A stretch of DNA of 64,000 bases from Candidatus Electrothrix gigas (GTDB taxonomy: Bacteria > Desulfobacterota > Desulfobulbia > Desulfobulbales > Desulfobulbaceae). The position numbers and the translations under genes are program-made. Positions 54,657-62,256 of this stretch are shown here, piece after piece (position 1 is the stretch's first letter; each line of letters starts with the position of its first letter). The notes under the pieces were generated by a model. That model had not been told where the DNA came from, did no database searches, and saw only the letters and a list, made by a program, of their open reading frames with translations. The DNA lies in assembly GCA_022766165.1 (NCBI GenBank), contig QYLO01000003.1:1-64000 (forward strand), read 5' to 3'.

Positions 54657-55571
54657 ATGGAAAAAACAATAACCAAAGAAATCCTGAAAAAGGTTCGCCG
54701 CATTGAGGTGCGCACCCGCCGCATGGTAGATGATACCTTGGCTGGGAGCTATCACTCGGTTTTTAAGGGCCAGGGCATGAACTTTGACGAGGTTCGGGAA
54801 TACGTGCCTGGCGATGAAATCCGTACCATTGACTGGAATGTCACGGCCCGCACTGGAATACCCCATGTGAAGAAATTCACCGAGGAGCGGGAACTGACCA
54901 TCATGCTGATGATTGATATCAGCGGTTCCGGTGGATTCGGTTCCCACGATCAATCAAAACGGGAGATGATGGCTGAACTGGGATCTGTTTTGGCCTTTTC
55001 TGCGGTGCGCAACAACGATAAAGTGGGCCTGATTCTGTTTTCCAACTTTGTTGAACTCTTTATCCCGCCGGAAAAAGGACGCAAGCATATCCTCCGTGTT
55101 ATCCGGGAAATCCTCTTTTTTCAGCCTAAGAACAAGGGTACAGACATCTCAGAGGCCCTGGATTTTGTGAACCGGGTGGCAAAACGCAAATGCGTGACCT
55201 TTCTCCTGTCCGACTTCTGTTTGCCCGATGATTATGACGATTCTTTGGCAGCTCTTCGTCCTAAATTACTGGTTACTGGCCGTCGGCATGACCTGATTAC
55301 GGTCTCAGTCACTGATCCACGGGAACAGCAACTGCCTGATGTGGGGCATATCACCTTGGAAGATGCTGAAACCGGAGAACAGTTGCTTCTGAACACGGCT
55401 GATCCGCAAACCCGGCAAGCCTATGCCGATTTGGCGGCTGATCGAGCAGAACGCTTTACCCATACTGTACGCAGTGCTGGACTTGACCTGCTGGAACTCT
55501 CCACAGATAAGCCATATATTGCGCCGTTAATGAATTTTTTTAAGGCACGAGAGCGGAGGAAAAGGCGATGA
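54657..55571 (+). CDS. DUF58 domain protein (VWA-like)
   Basis: 304 residues. The DUF58 signature YHSVFKGQGMNFDEVREYVPGDEIRTIDWNVTAR (abbreviated) and a VWA-type strand MLMIDISGSGGFGS with MIDAS-like DxSxS are clear. Usually the partner of MoxR. The stop overlaps the DUF4381 start by 4 bases. Confidence 0.9.
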   Translation: MEKTITKEILKKVRRIEVRTRRMVDDTLAGSYHSVFKGQGMNFDEVREYVPGDEIRTIDWNVTARTGIPHVKKFTEERELTIMLMIDISGSGGFGSHDQSKREMMAELGSVLAFSAVRNNDKVGLILFSNFVELFIPPEKGRKHILRVIREILFFQPKNKGTDISEALDFVNRVAKRKCVTFLLSDFCLPDDYDDSLAALRPKLLVTGRRHDLITVSVTDPREQQLPDVGHITLEDAETGEQLLLNTADPQTRQAYADLAADRAERFTHTVRSAGLDLLELSTDKPYIAPLMNFFKARERRKRR

Positions 55572-56332
55572 GAAATTTGGGTGTACAAACAGTAGGGGCA
55601 GGCTCCTGCACTGGATGTTTAGGGCGAACACAGGGATTCACCCCTACAGTTTTTCTGTTCTTGCTTGCAGTTTGTATTTATATAATACTCCCTCGCCCTG
55701 CCTCTGCTGATCAGATAACGGCTCCCCTTGCTCCATCTACTCCACCTGCTTCGATTGCTTCGACTGATAAGACAGCAACAGCGCAGCAGCAGGATCAGGA
55801 TACGGCAGCAGAACCAGCACTTACTGAAAATCAGCTCTATGATATCCGAGAACCCATCCTGATCCCGGACAGCAATCAATACCTCTGGTGGCTTGCCGCT
55901 GTCTTGATCAGCCTCCTGTTGCTGGCCCTGCTCTTGTATTTTTGGAAAAAGAGAAACCGCAAGCAAAAGGCTGTGTTGGCCCATGAGACAGCTCTGCGTG
56001 AACTGGACCGGGCTGGCCCCTTGATCGAACAACAGGACATCAACGCCTTTATTACCCTGATTGATCTGACGCTGCGCCGTTATATTGAGCAACGTTTCAG
56101 CATCTTTGCCCGCAGGCAAACCACTCGAGAGTTTATTCATGAGTTGGCTGGAGAACAACAGAAAATACCCCAGCCCTTAATAAAAAATTCTGATAATTTG
56201 AAAACTTGGCTCCAGCACTGTGATCTGGTAAAATTTGCCAAGGCTGGCCTCAGCCGAGAAACTATGACTGATATGGTGTCAAATCTCCGTACCTTTATTG
56301 AATCAACCAAGATGGAGGTCAAAGAAAAATAA
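55568..56332 (+). CDS. DUF4381 membrane protein with N-terminus encoded by a dispersed repeat
   Basis: 254 residues. The recognised part starts near residue 25: a signal-like hydrophobic segment (VFLFLLAVCIYIILPRPASA), a Pro/Ala linker, the DIREPILIPD motif, a transmembrane helix (WWLAAVLISLLLLALLLYFW) and a cytosolic helical domain typical of DUF4381. Residues about 9-27 (VGAGSC, GRTQGFTPTV) are encoded by copy 2 of the palindromic repeat. The start used is the ATG overlapping DUF58; no ATG exists between the repeat and the hydrophobic segment. Confidence 0.8.
   Translation: MRNLGVQTVGAGSCTGCLGRTQGFTPTVFLFLLAVCIYIILPRPASADQITAPLAPSTPPASIASTDKTATAQQQDQDTAAEPALTENQLYDIREPILIPDSNQYLWWLAAVLISLLLLALLLYFWKKRNRKQKAVLAHETALRELDRAGPLIEQQDINAFITLIDLTLRRYIEQRFSIFARRQTTREFIHELAGEQQKIPQPLIKNSDNLKTWLQHCDLVKFAKAGLSRETMTDMVSNLRTFIESTKMEVKEK
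55592..55647. repeat. Dispersed palindromic-ended repeat, copy 2, inside a CDS
   Basis: GTAGGGGCAGGC at the left and TTCACCCCTAC at the right. It is shorter in the middle (56 bases) than the other copies and lies wholly inside the DUF4381 reading frame, which stays open through it. Confidence 0.85.
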
Positions 56333-57327
56333 TGGATAGCCTTCGTTTTGTCTCACCTGACCTGCTCTGGCTTTTACTGCTGCTTCCTGTTCTGGCCTTT
56401 TTGCGAGGACGGCGAGGACCTGCACCAGCCTTGGTCTTTTCCTCAATCTCTGTGGCCAAGGAAATTGCAGGCAACCGCAAAGTTGATCCAGGAAAGTTTT
56501 TGGCATGGCTCCGGCTGGCCGCCATAGGTTTACTCATTGTTGCAATGGCCCGGCCCCAGTGGGGCAATACCAAGACTGAGGTAGAGGCATCAGGTATTGA
56601 TATCCTGTTAGCTGTGGATGTTTCTGGATCTATGCAGGCTATGGACTTTCAGCTCCAGGGAAAAAACGTGGATCGCCTGACCGTGGTCAAGGCGGTGATG
56701 AAAAAATTTATTGCAGAACGTCCCAACGACCGCATCGGTTTAGTGGCCTTTGCAGGTCGACCCTACATGGTTTGTCCCCTCACCCTAGATCATGACTGGC
56801 TTCAGCTCCGCCTTGACTCAGTGCAAATCGGCATGATTGAAGACGGCACAGCTATTGGCTCTGCCATTGTCGCAGGTGTGAATCGATTGCGGGATCAGGA
56901 CGCCAAATCCCGGATTGTGATTCTGCTCACCGATGGGGTGAGTAATGCAGGCAAGGCTGCACCACTGACAGCGGCTGAGGCTGCAGAGACTATGAAGATT
57001 AAGGTCTACACTATTGGCGCAGGCAGACGAGGGGTTGCTCCCATGCCGATAGTGGATCCCTTTGGGCGCAAACGGATCATTCGAGCGCAGGTGGATATTG
57101 ATGAAAAGACATTAGGGGAAATTGCCGAGATGACCGGAGCCCAGTATTTCCGGGCCACTGATACCAAGTCATTGGAAAAGATCTACGAGGAGATTAACGC
57201 TATGGAGGCCACGACTCGCAAGATCAAACATTTTGATCGCTACCAGGAGCTGTTTGCTTGGCTGATCTTTACCGCCCTTGTGCTGCTGGGAGTTGAGCTG
57301 TTTCTTGTACAAAGACGGTTACCCTAG
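56332..57327 (+). CDS. VWA-domain membrane protein (BatA-like)
   Basis: 331 residues. Two N-terminal transmembrane segments (LLWLLLLLPVLAFLRG and AWLRLAAIGLLIVAMA), a von Willebrand A domain with a complete MIDAS (DVSGSM, the Thr in DGTAIGSAI, the Asp in LLTDGVSN), and a C-terminal helix (LFAWLIFTALVLLGVELFLV). Start and preceding stop share one base (TAATG). Works with MoxR in cell-envelope or metalloprotein maturation functions; BatD and TPR-bearing partners are not seen next to it. Confidence 0.9.
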   Translation: MDSLRFVSPDLLWLLLLLPVLAFLRGRRGPAPALVFSSISVAKEIAGNRKVDPGKFLAWLRLAAIGLLIVAMARPQWGNTKTEVEASGIDILLAVDVSGSMQAMDFQLQGKNVDRLTVVKAVMKKFIAERPNDRIGLVAFAGRPYMVCPLTLDHDWLQLRLDSVQIGMIEDGTAIGSAIVAGVNRLRDQDAKSRIVILLTDGVSNAGKAAPLTAAEAAETMKIKVYTIGAGRRGVAPMPIVDPFGRKRIIRAQVDIDEKTLGEIAEMTGAQYFRATDTKSLEKIYEEINAMEATTRKIKHFDRYQELFAWLIFTALVLLGVELFLVQRRLP

Positions 57328-57350
57328 AGCTTAGTGAAAAAATTTATGCT

Positions 57351-57388
57351 CTTCGGACATACCAAGAAAGAAAGCGGTATGCCCGAAG
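57351..57388 (+). terminator. Strong hairpin after the MoxR/VWA operon
   Basis: CTTCGGACATACC pairs with GGTATGCCCGAAG (one mismatch) around a 12-base loop, 24 bases after the VWA stop. No T-tract follows it, so it may be factor-dependent or protect the 3' end. It resembles the CATACC/GGTATG palindromes of the 43-bp repeat at 52041. Confidence 0.5.
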
Positions 57389-57442
57389 TATGCTCTAGGT
57401 ATGCCTTAGTCTTGCAACGGATTACTACCTTACTCTCATTCC

Positions 57443-57943
57443 TTAATAACTATAGTTGTAGAACTGCTGATATTGATACTGAGAAGCTGGATATTGGTAC
57501 TGATAGGTTTTTTTCTGGTCATACTGGGTGCAATGCGAACCAACCCAGCTCTCAAGATGATCGAACTGATCTTTGCTGATGGATTTTCCGTATCCTATTT
57601 CCTGAAATGTATCAGCAAGAAAGAGCATAACTCCTTTGGCGGTTGATTTACCATACCAGCCATCAATCGGTCCAGAGCAATATCCTAAAGCTGAGAGCAT
57701 GCATTGCAGTTTTTGCACCTGAAGCCGTTTGTAGAGCCGAGGGCCAGGATAACCGTCCTTGTATTGAAGCTCTGCGTAGTTTTGAACCTTTTGAACCGCT
57801 GGACGTACTGGATACTGTGACTGCTCACATGTTTGACAGGTATTGCAGGGAGTATCGCTGTACCCTGCGCCTGCAAAGACGAACACGGCGAGCATAACAA
57901 CCCCGCACCCTATGATTTTGTGCAATGCTTTTCCATTCTTCAT
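57443..57943 (-). CDS. Exported peptidoglycan-binding-domain-like protein with Tyr/Gln-rich tail
   Basis: 166 residues. Signal peptide (IIGCGVVMLAVFVFAGAGYS), four early Cys (CNTCQTCEQS), a PG_binding_1-like helix bundle (VQKLQCMLSALGYCSGPIDGWYGKSTAKGVMLF abbreviated: LGYCSGPIDGWYGKST) and a C-terminal tail of YQYQYP/QYQYQQ repeats. Likely periplasmic or outer-membrane associated. The Tyr/Gln-rich tail is low complexity and of unknown role. Confidence 0.7.
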   Translation of the reverse strand: MKNGKALHKIIGCGVVMLAVFVFAGAGYSDTPCNTCQTCEQSQYPVRPAVQKVQNYAELQYKDGYPGPRLYKRLQVQKLQCMLSALGYCSGPIDGWYGKSTAKGVMLFLADTFQEIGYGKSISKDQFDHLESWVGSHCTQYDQKKTYQYQYPASQYQYQQFYNYSY

Positions 57944-58034
57944 CGTGTAACCTCACAAAGAAAATAGTATGAGTTTATTGTTGTTTTTGCCAAGAATTTT
58001 GACAGAAGACAACCCTTTGTTATTTTTTTCTTTT

Positions 58035-58592
58035 TCATCTGCAAAGATGTCTTTTAATGGACTCAGCCCAAATGTGATAGCCTCGGGTGGCCAAATGAAT
58101 CCCGTCATTGAGAAAGCAGGGTTTGGTCACAGGCAGGCATTGCTCAGTAAAGGGGACTGTCATATCCAAAAAATGACAACCATTCTGTTTTGCTATATCA
58201 AACAGTTCTTTGTTGACTGCTGTGATAGATTCCACAATCAGGCCAGAGATCTGCATAGAGATCTGCATAGGCATGATTGCGTTCAGAGTAATGTTACTGC
58301 GTGGACAGAGATCAATCAACCTAGGCAACATGCTTTGCAAGATAACTGGAAAGTACAGATTCCCCATGAGAAGATTATTGGTTCCTGTCATGATAAGAAT
58401 ATACTCCGGTTCTGACCTGACAGCAAGAACCCTGTCAATTTCGTTGACCAGCCGTGCTGATAACTCTTCGGTATGCTCTCCGGCAATGCCTCGATTAATG
58501 ACTTCTATTTCAGGCAGTAAAGCTTCCCAATCACCCCATTCAACTAAGGAGTCGCCCAGCATGAGAAGGGTTGTCAGGTTATCTGTTGCCAT
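58035..58592 (-). CDS. SGNH/GDSL-type hydrolase
   Basis: 185 residues, cytosolic. The four SGNH blocks are visible: LMLGDSLVEWG (Ser), NRGIAGEHT (Gly), MTGTNNLL (Asn) and NDGIHLATRGY (Asp and His). Probably an esterase or lipase of small substrates. Confidence 0.85.
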   Translation of the reverse strand: MATDNLTTLLMLGDSLVEWGDWEALLPEIEVINRGIAGEHTEELSARLVNEIDRVLAVRSEPEYILIMTGTNNLLMGNLYFPVILQSMLPRLIDLCPRSNITLNAIMPMQISMQISGLIVESITAVNKELFDIAKQNGCHFLDMTVPFTEQCLPVTKPCFLNDGIHLATRGYHIWAESIKRHLCR

Positions 58593-59089
58593 GTTGCCAT
58601 GTCAGTTGTCATATTTTTTAGCTTCTGTATACTTCTCACCTTTTTTTGGAGAGAGGATACTGTCAAGGGATACAGAATAACAGCTTGAACGTCAAGCATT
58701 TTTTTATCCACTAGCAGGAAAGAGCTGAATGGAAAGATAACGACCAGCAAAAAATAACAGAATTGCAAGATGACATGACCACACCCTTATCACCTTCTTA
58801 TCACCTTCTTATCACACCAAGTGAGACTTATCAAAAAATAATTCCTCATATTTTAAGCAATATTGTTCTAAAAAAGTTTCAGAATAATAAAGACAAAACT
58901 GTGAATAGTTTCTTACGAAAATGAAATTCAACTTGAAAAAGAAACTAAAAGAGAATATAATGGCAAACTTTTGTCAAAAGTAGTTAATATCAAAAAATCC
59001 ATAAGCCGGTTGCCTCTTGTTTGCCGGTTTGCTGTATACAGGCAATAAATATAAAGTATAGCCTCTACAGACTATTTAAAGGAGCAGCC
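58593..59089. other. Intergenic region upstream of folD
   Basis: About 500 AT-rich bases without a supportable gene. Contains a short tandem repeat (CTTATCACCTT, near 58790-58815) and the promoter region of the folD-cooS-metF genes. AAAGGAGCAGCC just before 59090 is the folD ribosome site. Confidence 0.5.
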
Positions 59090-59971
59090 ATGAGCGCAAA
59101 AATTATCAGCGGAACCGAAACCGCAAAAGCGATAAAGGAAGAACTCAAGAAAGAAGTTGCGGAACTGGCCGATAAGGTCGTTCCAGGTTTGGTTACTATT
59201 CTGGTTGGAGAAGATCCTGCTTCTCAATCCTATGTGGCAGCAAAGAATAAAACAGCCCATGCTTTGGGGATCCACTCTGAGCAGGTTACACTGGATGCAG
59301 AGACCAGTGAAGAAGATTTACTGGCCTTGGTAGAAAAATATAATAACGACGATAAAATTCACGGTATTTTGGTGCAGTTACCGCTGCCAAAACATATTGA
59401 TGAGGCCAAGATTCTTAATGCCATTAATCCAGATAAGGATGTGGACGGATTTCATCCGGTCAATGTAGGACGTATGGTATTGGGTGAGCAGTGCTTTCTT
59501 CCCTGTACACCGCACGGGGTTTTGGAACTGCTGCAGCGTTCCGGTGTAGAAACTTCTGGCGCTGAGGTGGTAGTGGTTGGACGTTCCAATATTGTTGGCA
59601 AGCCAGTTGCCAATCTGATGCTGCAAAAACGTGATGCAGGGAATGCCACAGTAACCCTTTGCCATACCCGAACCAAGGATATGGATTTTCATACAAAACG
59701 GGCTGATATCCTGATCGTTGCTGCTGGGGTTGCCAATATGATCAAAGCAGATCAGGTGAAAGAGGGCGTGGTGGTTATTGATGTGGGTGTAAATCGCATT
59801 GGGGTAACTGAATCAGGCAAGGCCAAACTGGCTGGTGATGTCGAATTTGAGTCAGTGAAGGAAAAGGCGGCAGCTATTACGCCTGTACCTGGTGGTGTTG
59901 GACCGATGACGATTACTATGCTGATGAAAAACACCGTGCAGTCTGCCAAACAGTTTGCCGGATTGGCATAA
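59090..59971 (+). CDS. folD: Methylenetetrahydrofolate dehydrogenase / methenyl-THF cyclohydrolase
   Basis: Interconverts methylene-, methenyl- and formyl-THF; in the methyl branch of the Wood-Ljungdahl pathway it takes formyl-THF on to methylene-THF. 293 residues from ATG 59090. Signatures: VGEDPASQSYVAAKNKTA, HGILVQLPLPKHID, NPDKDVDGFHPVNVG, VVVGRSNIVGKPVANLM and PVPGGVGPMTITMLM. Next genes are cooS and metF, so the pathway genes are grouped. Confidence 0.96.
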   Translation: MSAKIISGTETAKAIKEELKKEVAELADKVVPGLVTILVGEDPASQSYVAAKNKTAHALGIHSEQVTLDAETSEEDLLALVEKYNNDDKIHGILVQLPLPKHIDEAKILNAINPDKDVDGFHPVNVGRMVLGEQCFLPCTPHGVLELLQRSGVETSGAEVVVVGRSNIVGKPVANLMLQKRDAGNATVTLCHTRTKDMDFHTKRADILIVAAGVANMIKADQVKEGVVVIDVGVNRIGVTESGKAKLAGDVEFESVKEKAAAITPVPGGVGPMTITMLMKNTVQSAKQFAGLA

Positions 59972-59978
59972 GAGATTT

Positions 59979-60045
59979 GTAGGGGCAGGCCCTGTGCCTG
60001 CCCGATAGGCAAGGGCGAAACAGGGATTCAGGGATTCGCCCCTAC
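59979..60045. repeat. Dispersed palindromic-ended repeat, copy 3
   Basis: Between folD and cooS. Ends GTAGGGGCAGGC and GATTCGCCCCTAC with an internal short duplication (CAGGGATT CAGGGATT). Seven bases after the folD stop, so in the transcript it could form a hairpin between the two genes. Confidence 0.85.
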
Positions 60046-60130
60046 GAAATAAATGAGGAAGAAAGGATATGGAAGCAGGTCTCTGTTGCGATGCCTGCTT
60101 GCAGATTTCAGTTTTTGAGGAGACCGTACT

Positions 60131-62113
60131 ATGGCCAAGCCTAATCGCTGCGAAAGCTGTAACGATATAACCGCCAGCTCAACCCGCGACCTGCTGAATC
60201 AGGATCTTGCCAAGCAGGTTCGTACCGCCTATGACCGAATTGAGGATCGGGGCATGTCTGCCTGTCTGTTCGGTTCAGGAGGCACCTGCTGCCGGAACTG
60301 CAATATGGGACCCTGTCAGATCATTGACGGCGTTGAATCTATGGTCGGGATCTGCGGTGCCACAGCGGATACAGTGGCGGCCCGAAATTTTGCCCGGACC
60401 GTGGCTGGCGGGGCTTCGGCCCATATGGATCATGCTCGCGAGATGATACGCGGCTTTATTGCCACAGCCAAGGGGGAAACTCCACACGAAATCAAAGATG
60501 TGGACAAACTGCATGAAATGGCGCAACTCTTCGGTGTTGTAACCGAAGACCGGGATAAAAACGAGATCGCCATTGACTTGGGTGAGCGGGCTCTGGCTGA
60601 ATTTGGCAAGCAGGATGATACACCACTGACCATGCTCAAACGGGCACCGAAAAAACAGCAGAAAATCTGGAAGGAACAGGGCGTGGAGCCGCGCGGCATT
60701 GATCGGGAAGTGGTAGAGATGATGCATCGAACCCACATGGGGGTGGATCAGGAGTATCATAATATCATAAAACAAGCCTCCCGTTGTTCCTTGGCTGACG
60801 GCTGGGGTGCTTCTATGCTCTCCACTGAGTTGACTGATATTATGTTCGGTACTCCAGTACCCAAGCGAGCTATTATTGATCTCGGCGTGCTCCGAGAAGA
60901 TATGGTCAACGTGACTGTCCACGGTCATGAGCCGCTGCTGGCCGAATCCCTTTGTCTGGCTGCGGAAGACGAAGAGATACTGGCTCTGGCAAAAAAGGCT
61001 GGTGCCACGGGTATCAATTTGGCCGGTGTTTGCTGTACCGGCAACGAGATTCTGATGCGTCGCGGTGTTCCTGTGGCAGGTTCCTTTATTCAGCAGGAAA
61101 TGGTGCTGGCCACCGGTGCGGTCGAGGCAATGGTGGTCGATGTGCAGTGCGTCATGCAGTCGGTTGCCCAGACCGTCAAGGAAAAGCATACTGATATTAT
61201 CACCACCAGCTACCGGGCCAAGATGCCGGATGCCATCCATATTCAGTTTGAAGAAGACGATGCATACAATTCGGCCAAAAAGATTCTGACCCATGCCATC
61301 GGCAATTTCAAAAAACGGGGCGAATACTATATTCCCACAGATAAAAAATTCGACGTAGTTGTCGGCTTCTCGCACGAGACCATCAACTACATGCTCGGCG
61401 GTCGCTTCCGTCAGTCCTATCGTCCGCTCAATGATAATATCATTAACGGTCGTATTCGCGGAGTAGGAGCCTTAGTTGGTTGTGAGCATTATAAGTACTC
61501 TGATGATGTCCATTTTGAGATTGCCAAAGAGCTGATTAAGAATAACGTACTGGTGCTGGCCACTGGTTGTGCAGCCCAAGCCCTTGGTCGTCGAGGATTG
61601 ATGCGACCGGAAGCGGCAACTGAATATGCCGGAGATGGGTTGCGTGAAGTCTGCGAAACCGTGGGTATGCCGCCGGTCCTCCATGTCGGTTCCTGTGTGG
61701 ATAACTCTCGTCTTCTTATTGCTCTAACCGCAATGGTCAAAGAAGGCGGCTTGGGTGATGATATTGCCGAGCTGCCCGCTGTCGGGTCCGCACCTCTGTG
61801 GATGAGTGAAAAAGCCGTGGCTATTGGTCATTATTTCGTGACCAGTGGTGCCCATGTTATTTTCCAGGATCTGCCTATTAACGGGGCGAAAAAATTCTCT
61901 GACTATCTTCTGAAAGAGATCAAAGAGGAATACGGTGCCTGTTGGGGAGTAGAGGAAAATCCTCTGGATATTGCCAAAGCTATGATCGCAGCCATTGACG
62001 GTAAGCGTGAGGCTCTGGGAATCAACAAGAAGAAAGAACGTGTACTCATGGACATGGCCATGCGCCGTGAACTTGAAGGCGGCGGTGTGGCCGGAGCTGG
62101 CTGCGGCGGTTGA
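60131..62113 (+). CDS. cooS: Anaerobic carbon-monoxide dehydrogenase catalytic subunit
   Basis: Ni-Fe enzyme interconverting CO and CO2, 660 residues. Cluster ligands and motifs are in place: CLFGSGGTCCRNCNMGPC near the N-terminus, VCCTGNE, GCEHYKYSDDVHFE, ATGCAAQALGRRG, HVGSCVDNSR and the C-terminal GAHVIFQDLPINGAKKFSDYL region. The first Cys (RCESCN) and the B/D cluster motifs mark it as the CooS type. No CooF, CooC or ACS subunits follow in this window. Next to FolD and MetF, it probably supplies or drains CO/CO2 in the acetyl-CoA pathway. Confidence 0.96.
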   Translation: MAKPNRCESCNDITASSTRDLLNQDLAKQVRTAYDRIEDRGMSACLFGSGGTCCRNCNMGPCQIIDGVESMVGICGATADTVAARNFARTVAGGASAHMDHAREMIRGFIATAKGETPHEIKDVDKLHEMAQLFGVVTEDRDKNEIAIDLGERALAEFGKQDDTPLTMLKRAPKKQQKIWKEQGVEPRGIDREVVEMMHRTHMGVDQEYHNIIKQASRCSLADGWGASMLSTELTDIMFGTPVPKRAIIDLGVLREDMVNVTVHGHEPLLAESLCLAAEDEEILALAKKAGATGINLAGVCCTGNEILMRRGVPVAGSFIQQEMVLATGAVEAMVVDVQCVMQSVAQTVKEKHTDIITTSYRAKMPDAIHIQFEEDDAYNSAKKILTHAIGNFKKRGEYYIPTDKKFDVVVGFSHETINYMLGGRFRQSYRPLNDNIINGRIRGVGALVGCEHYKYSDDVHFEIAKELIKNNVLVLATGCAAQALGRRGLMRPEAATEYAGDGLREVCETVGMPPVLHVGSCVDNSRLLIALTAMVKEGGLGDDIAELPAVGSAPLWMSEKAVAIGHYFVTSGAHVIFQDLPINGAKKFSDYLLKEIKEEYGACWGVEENPLDIAKAMIAAIDGKREALGINKKKERVLMDMAMRRELEGGGVAGAGCGG

Positions 62114-62126
62114 TGCGGAATTGCGG

Positions 62127-62197
62127 GTAGGGGCAGACCCCCGTGTCTGCCCGAGATGGTCTGTGGCCACAGGGCGAACACAGGGATTCGCCCCTAC
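62127..62197. repeat. Dispersed palindromic-ended repeat, copy 4
   Basis: Between cooS and metF: GTAGGGGCAGAC to GATTCGCCCCTAC, with a slightly longer centre than copy 1. With copy 3, the cooS gene is bracketed by two copies in the same orientation. Confidence 0.85.
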
Positions 62198-62256
62198 AGC
62201 AGAACAAATTTCTGCCCCTAGGGTGGATCAGGTATATCAGGTAGAGAGGAGGATTG

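Noticed and set aside
60275..61375. 366-residue open frame on the minus strand inside cooS
   Set aside because: It is fully antisense to cooS, whose motifs are intact in the plus frame. The translation has no recognisable domain and is a typical shadow of a GC-rich gene.
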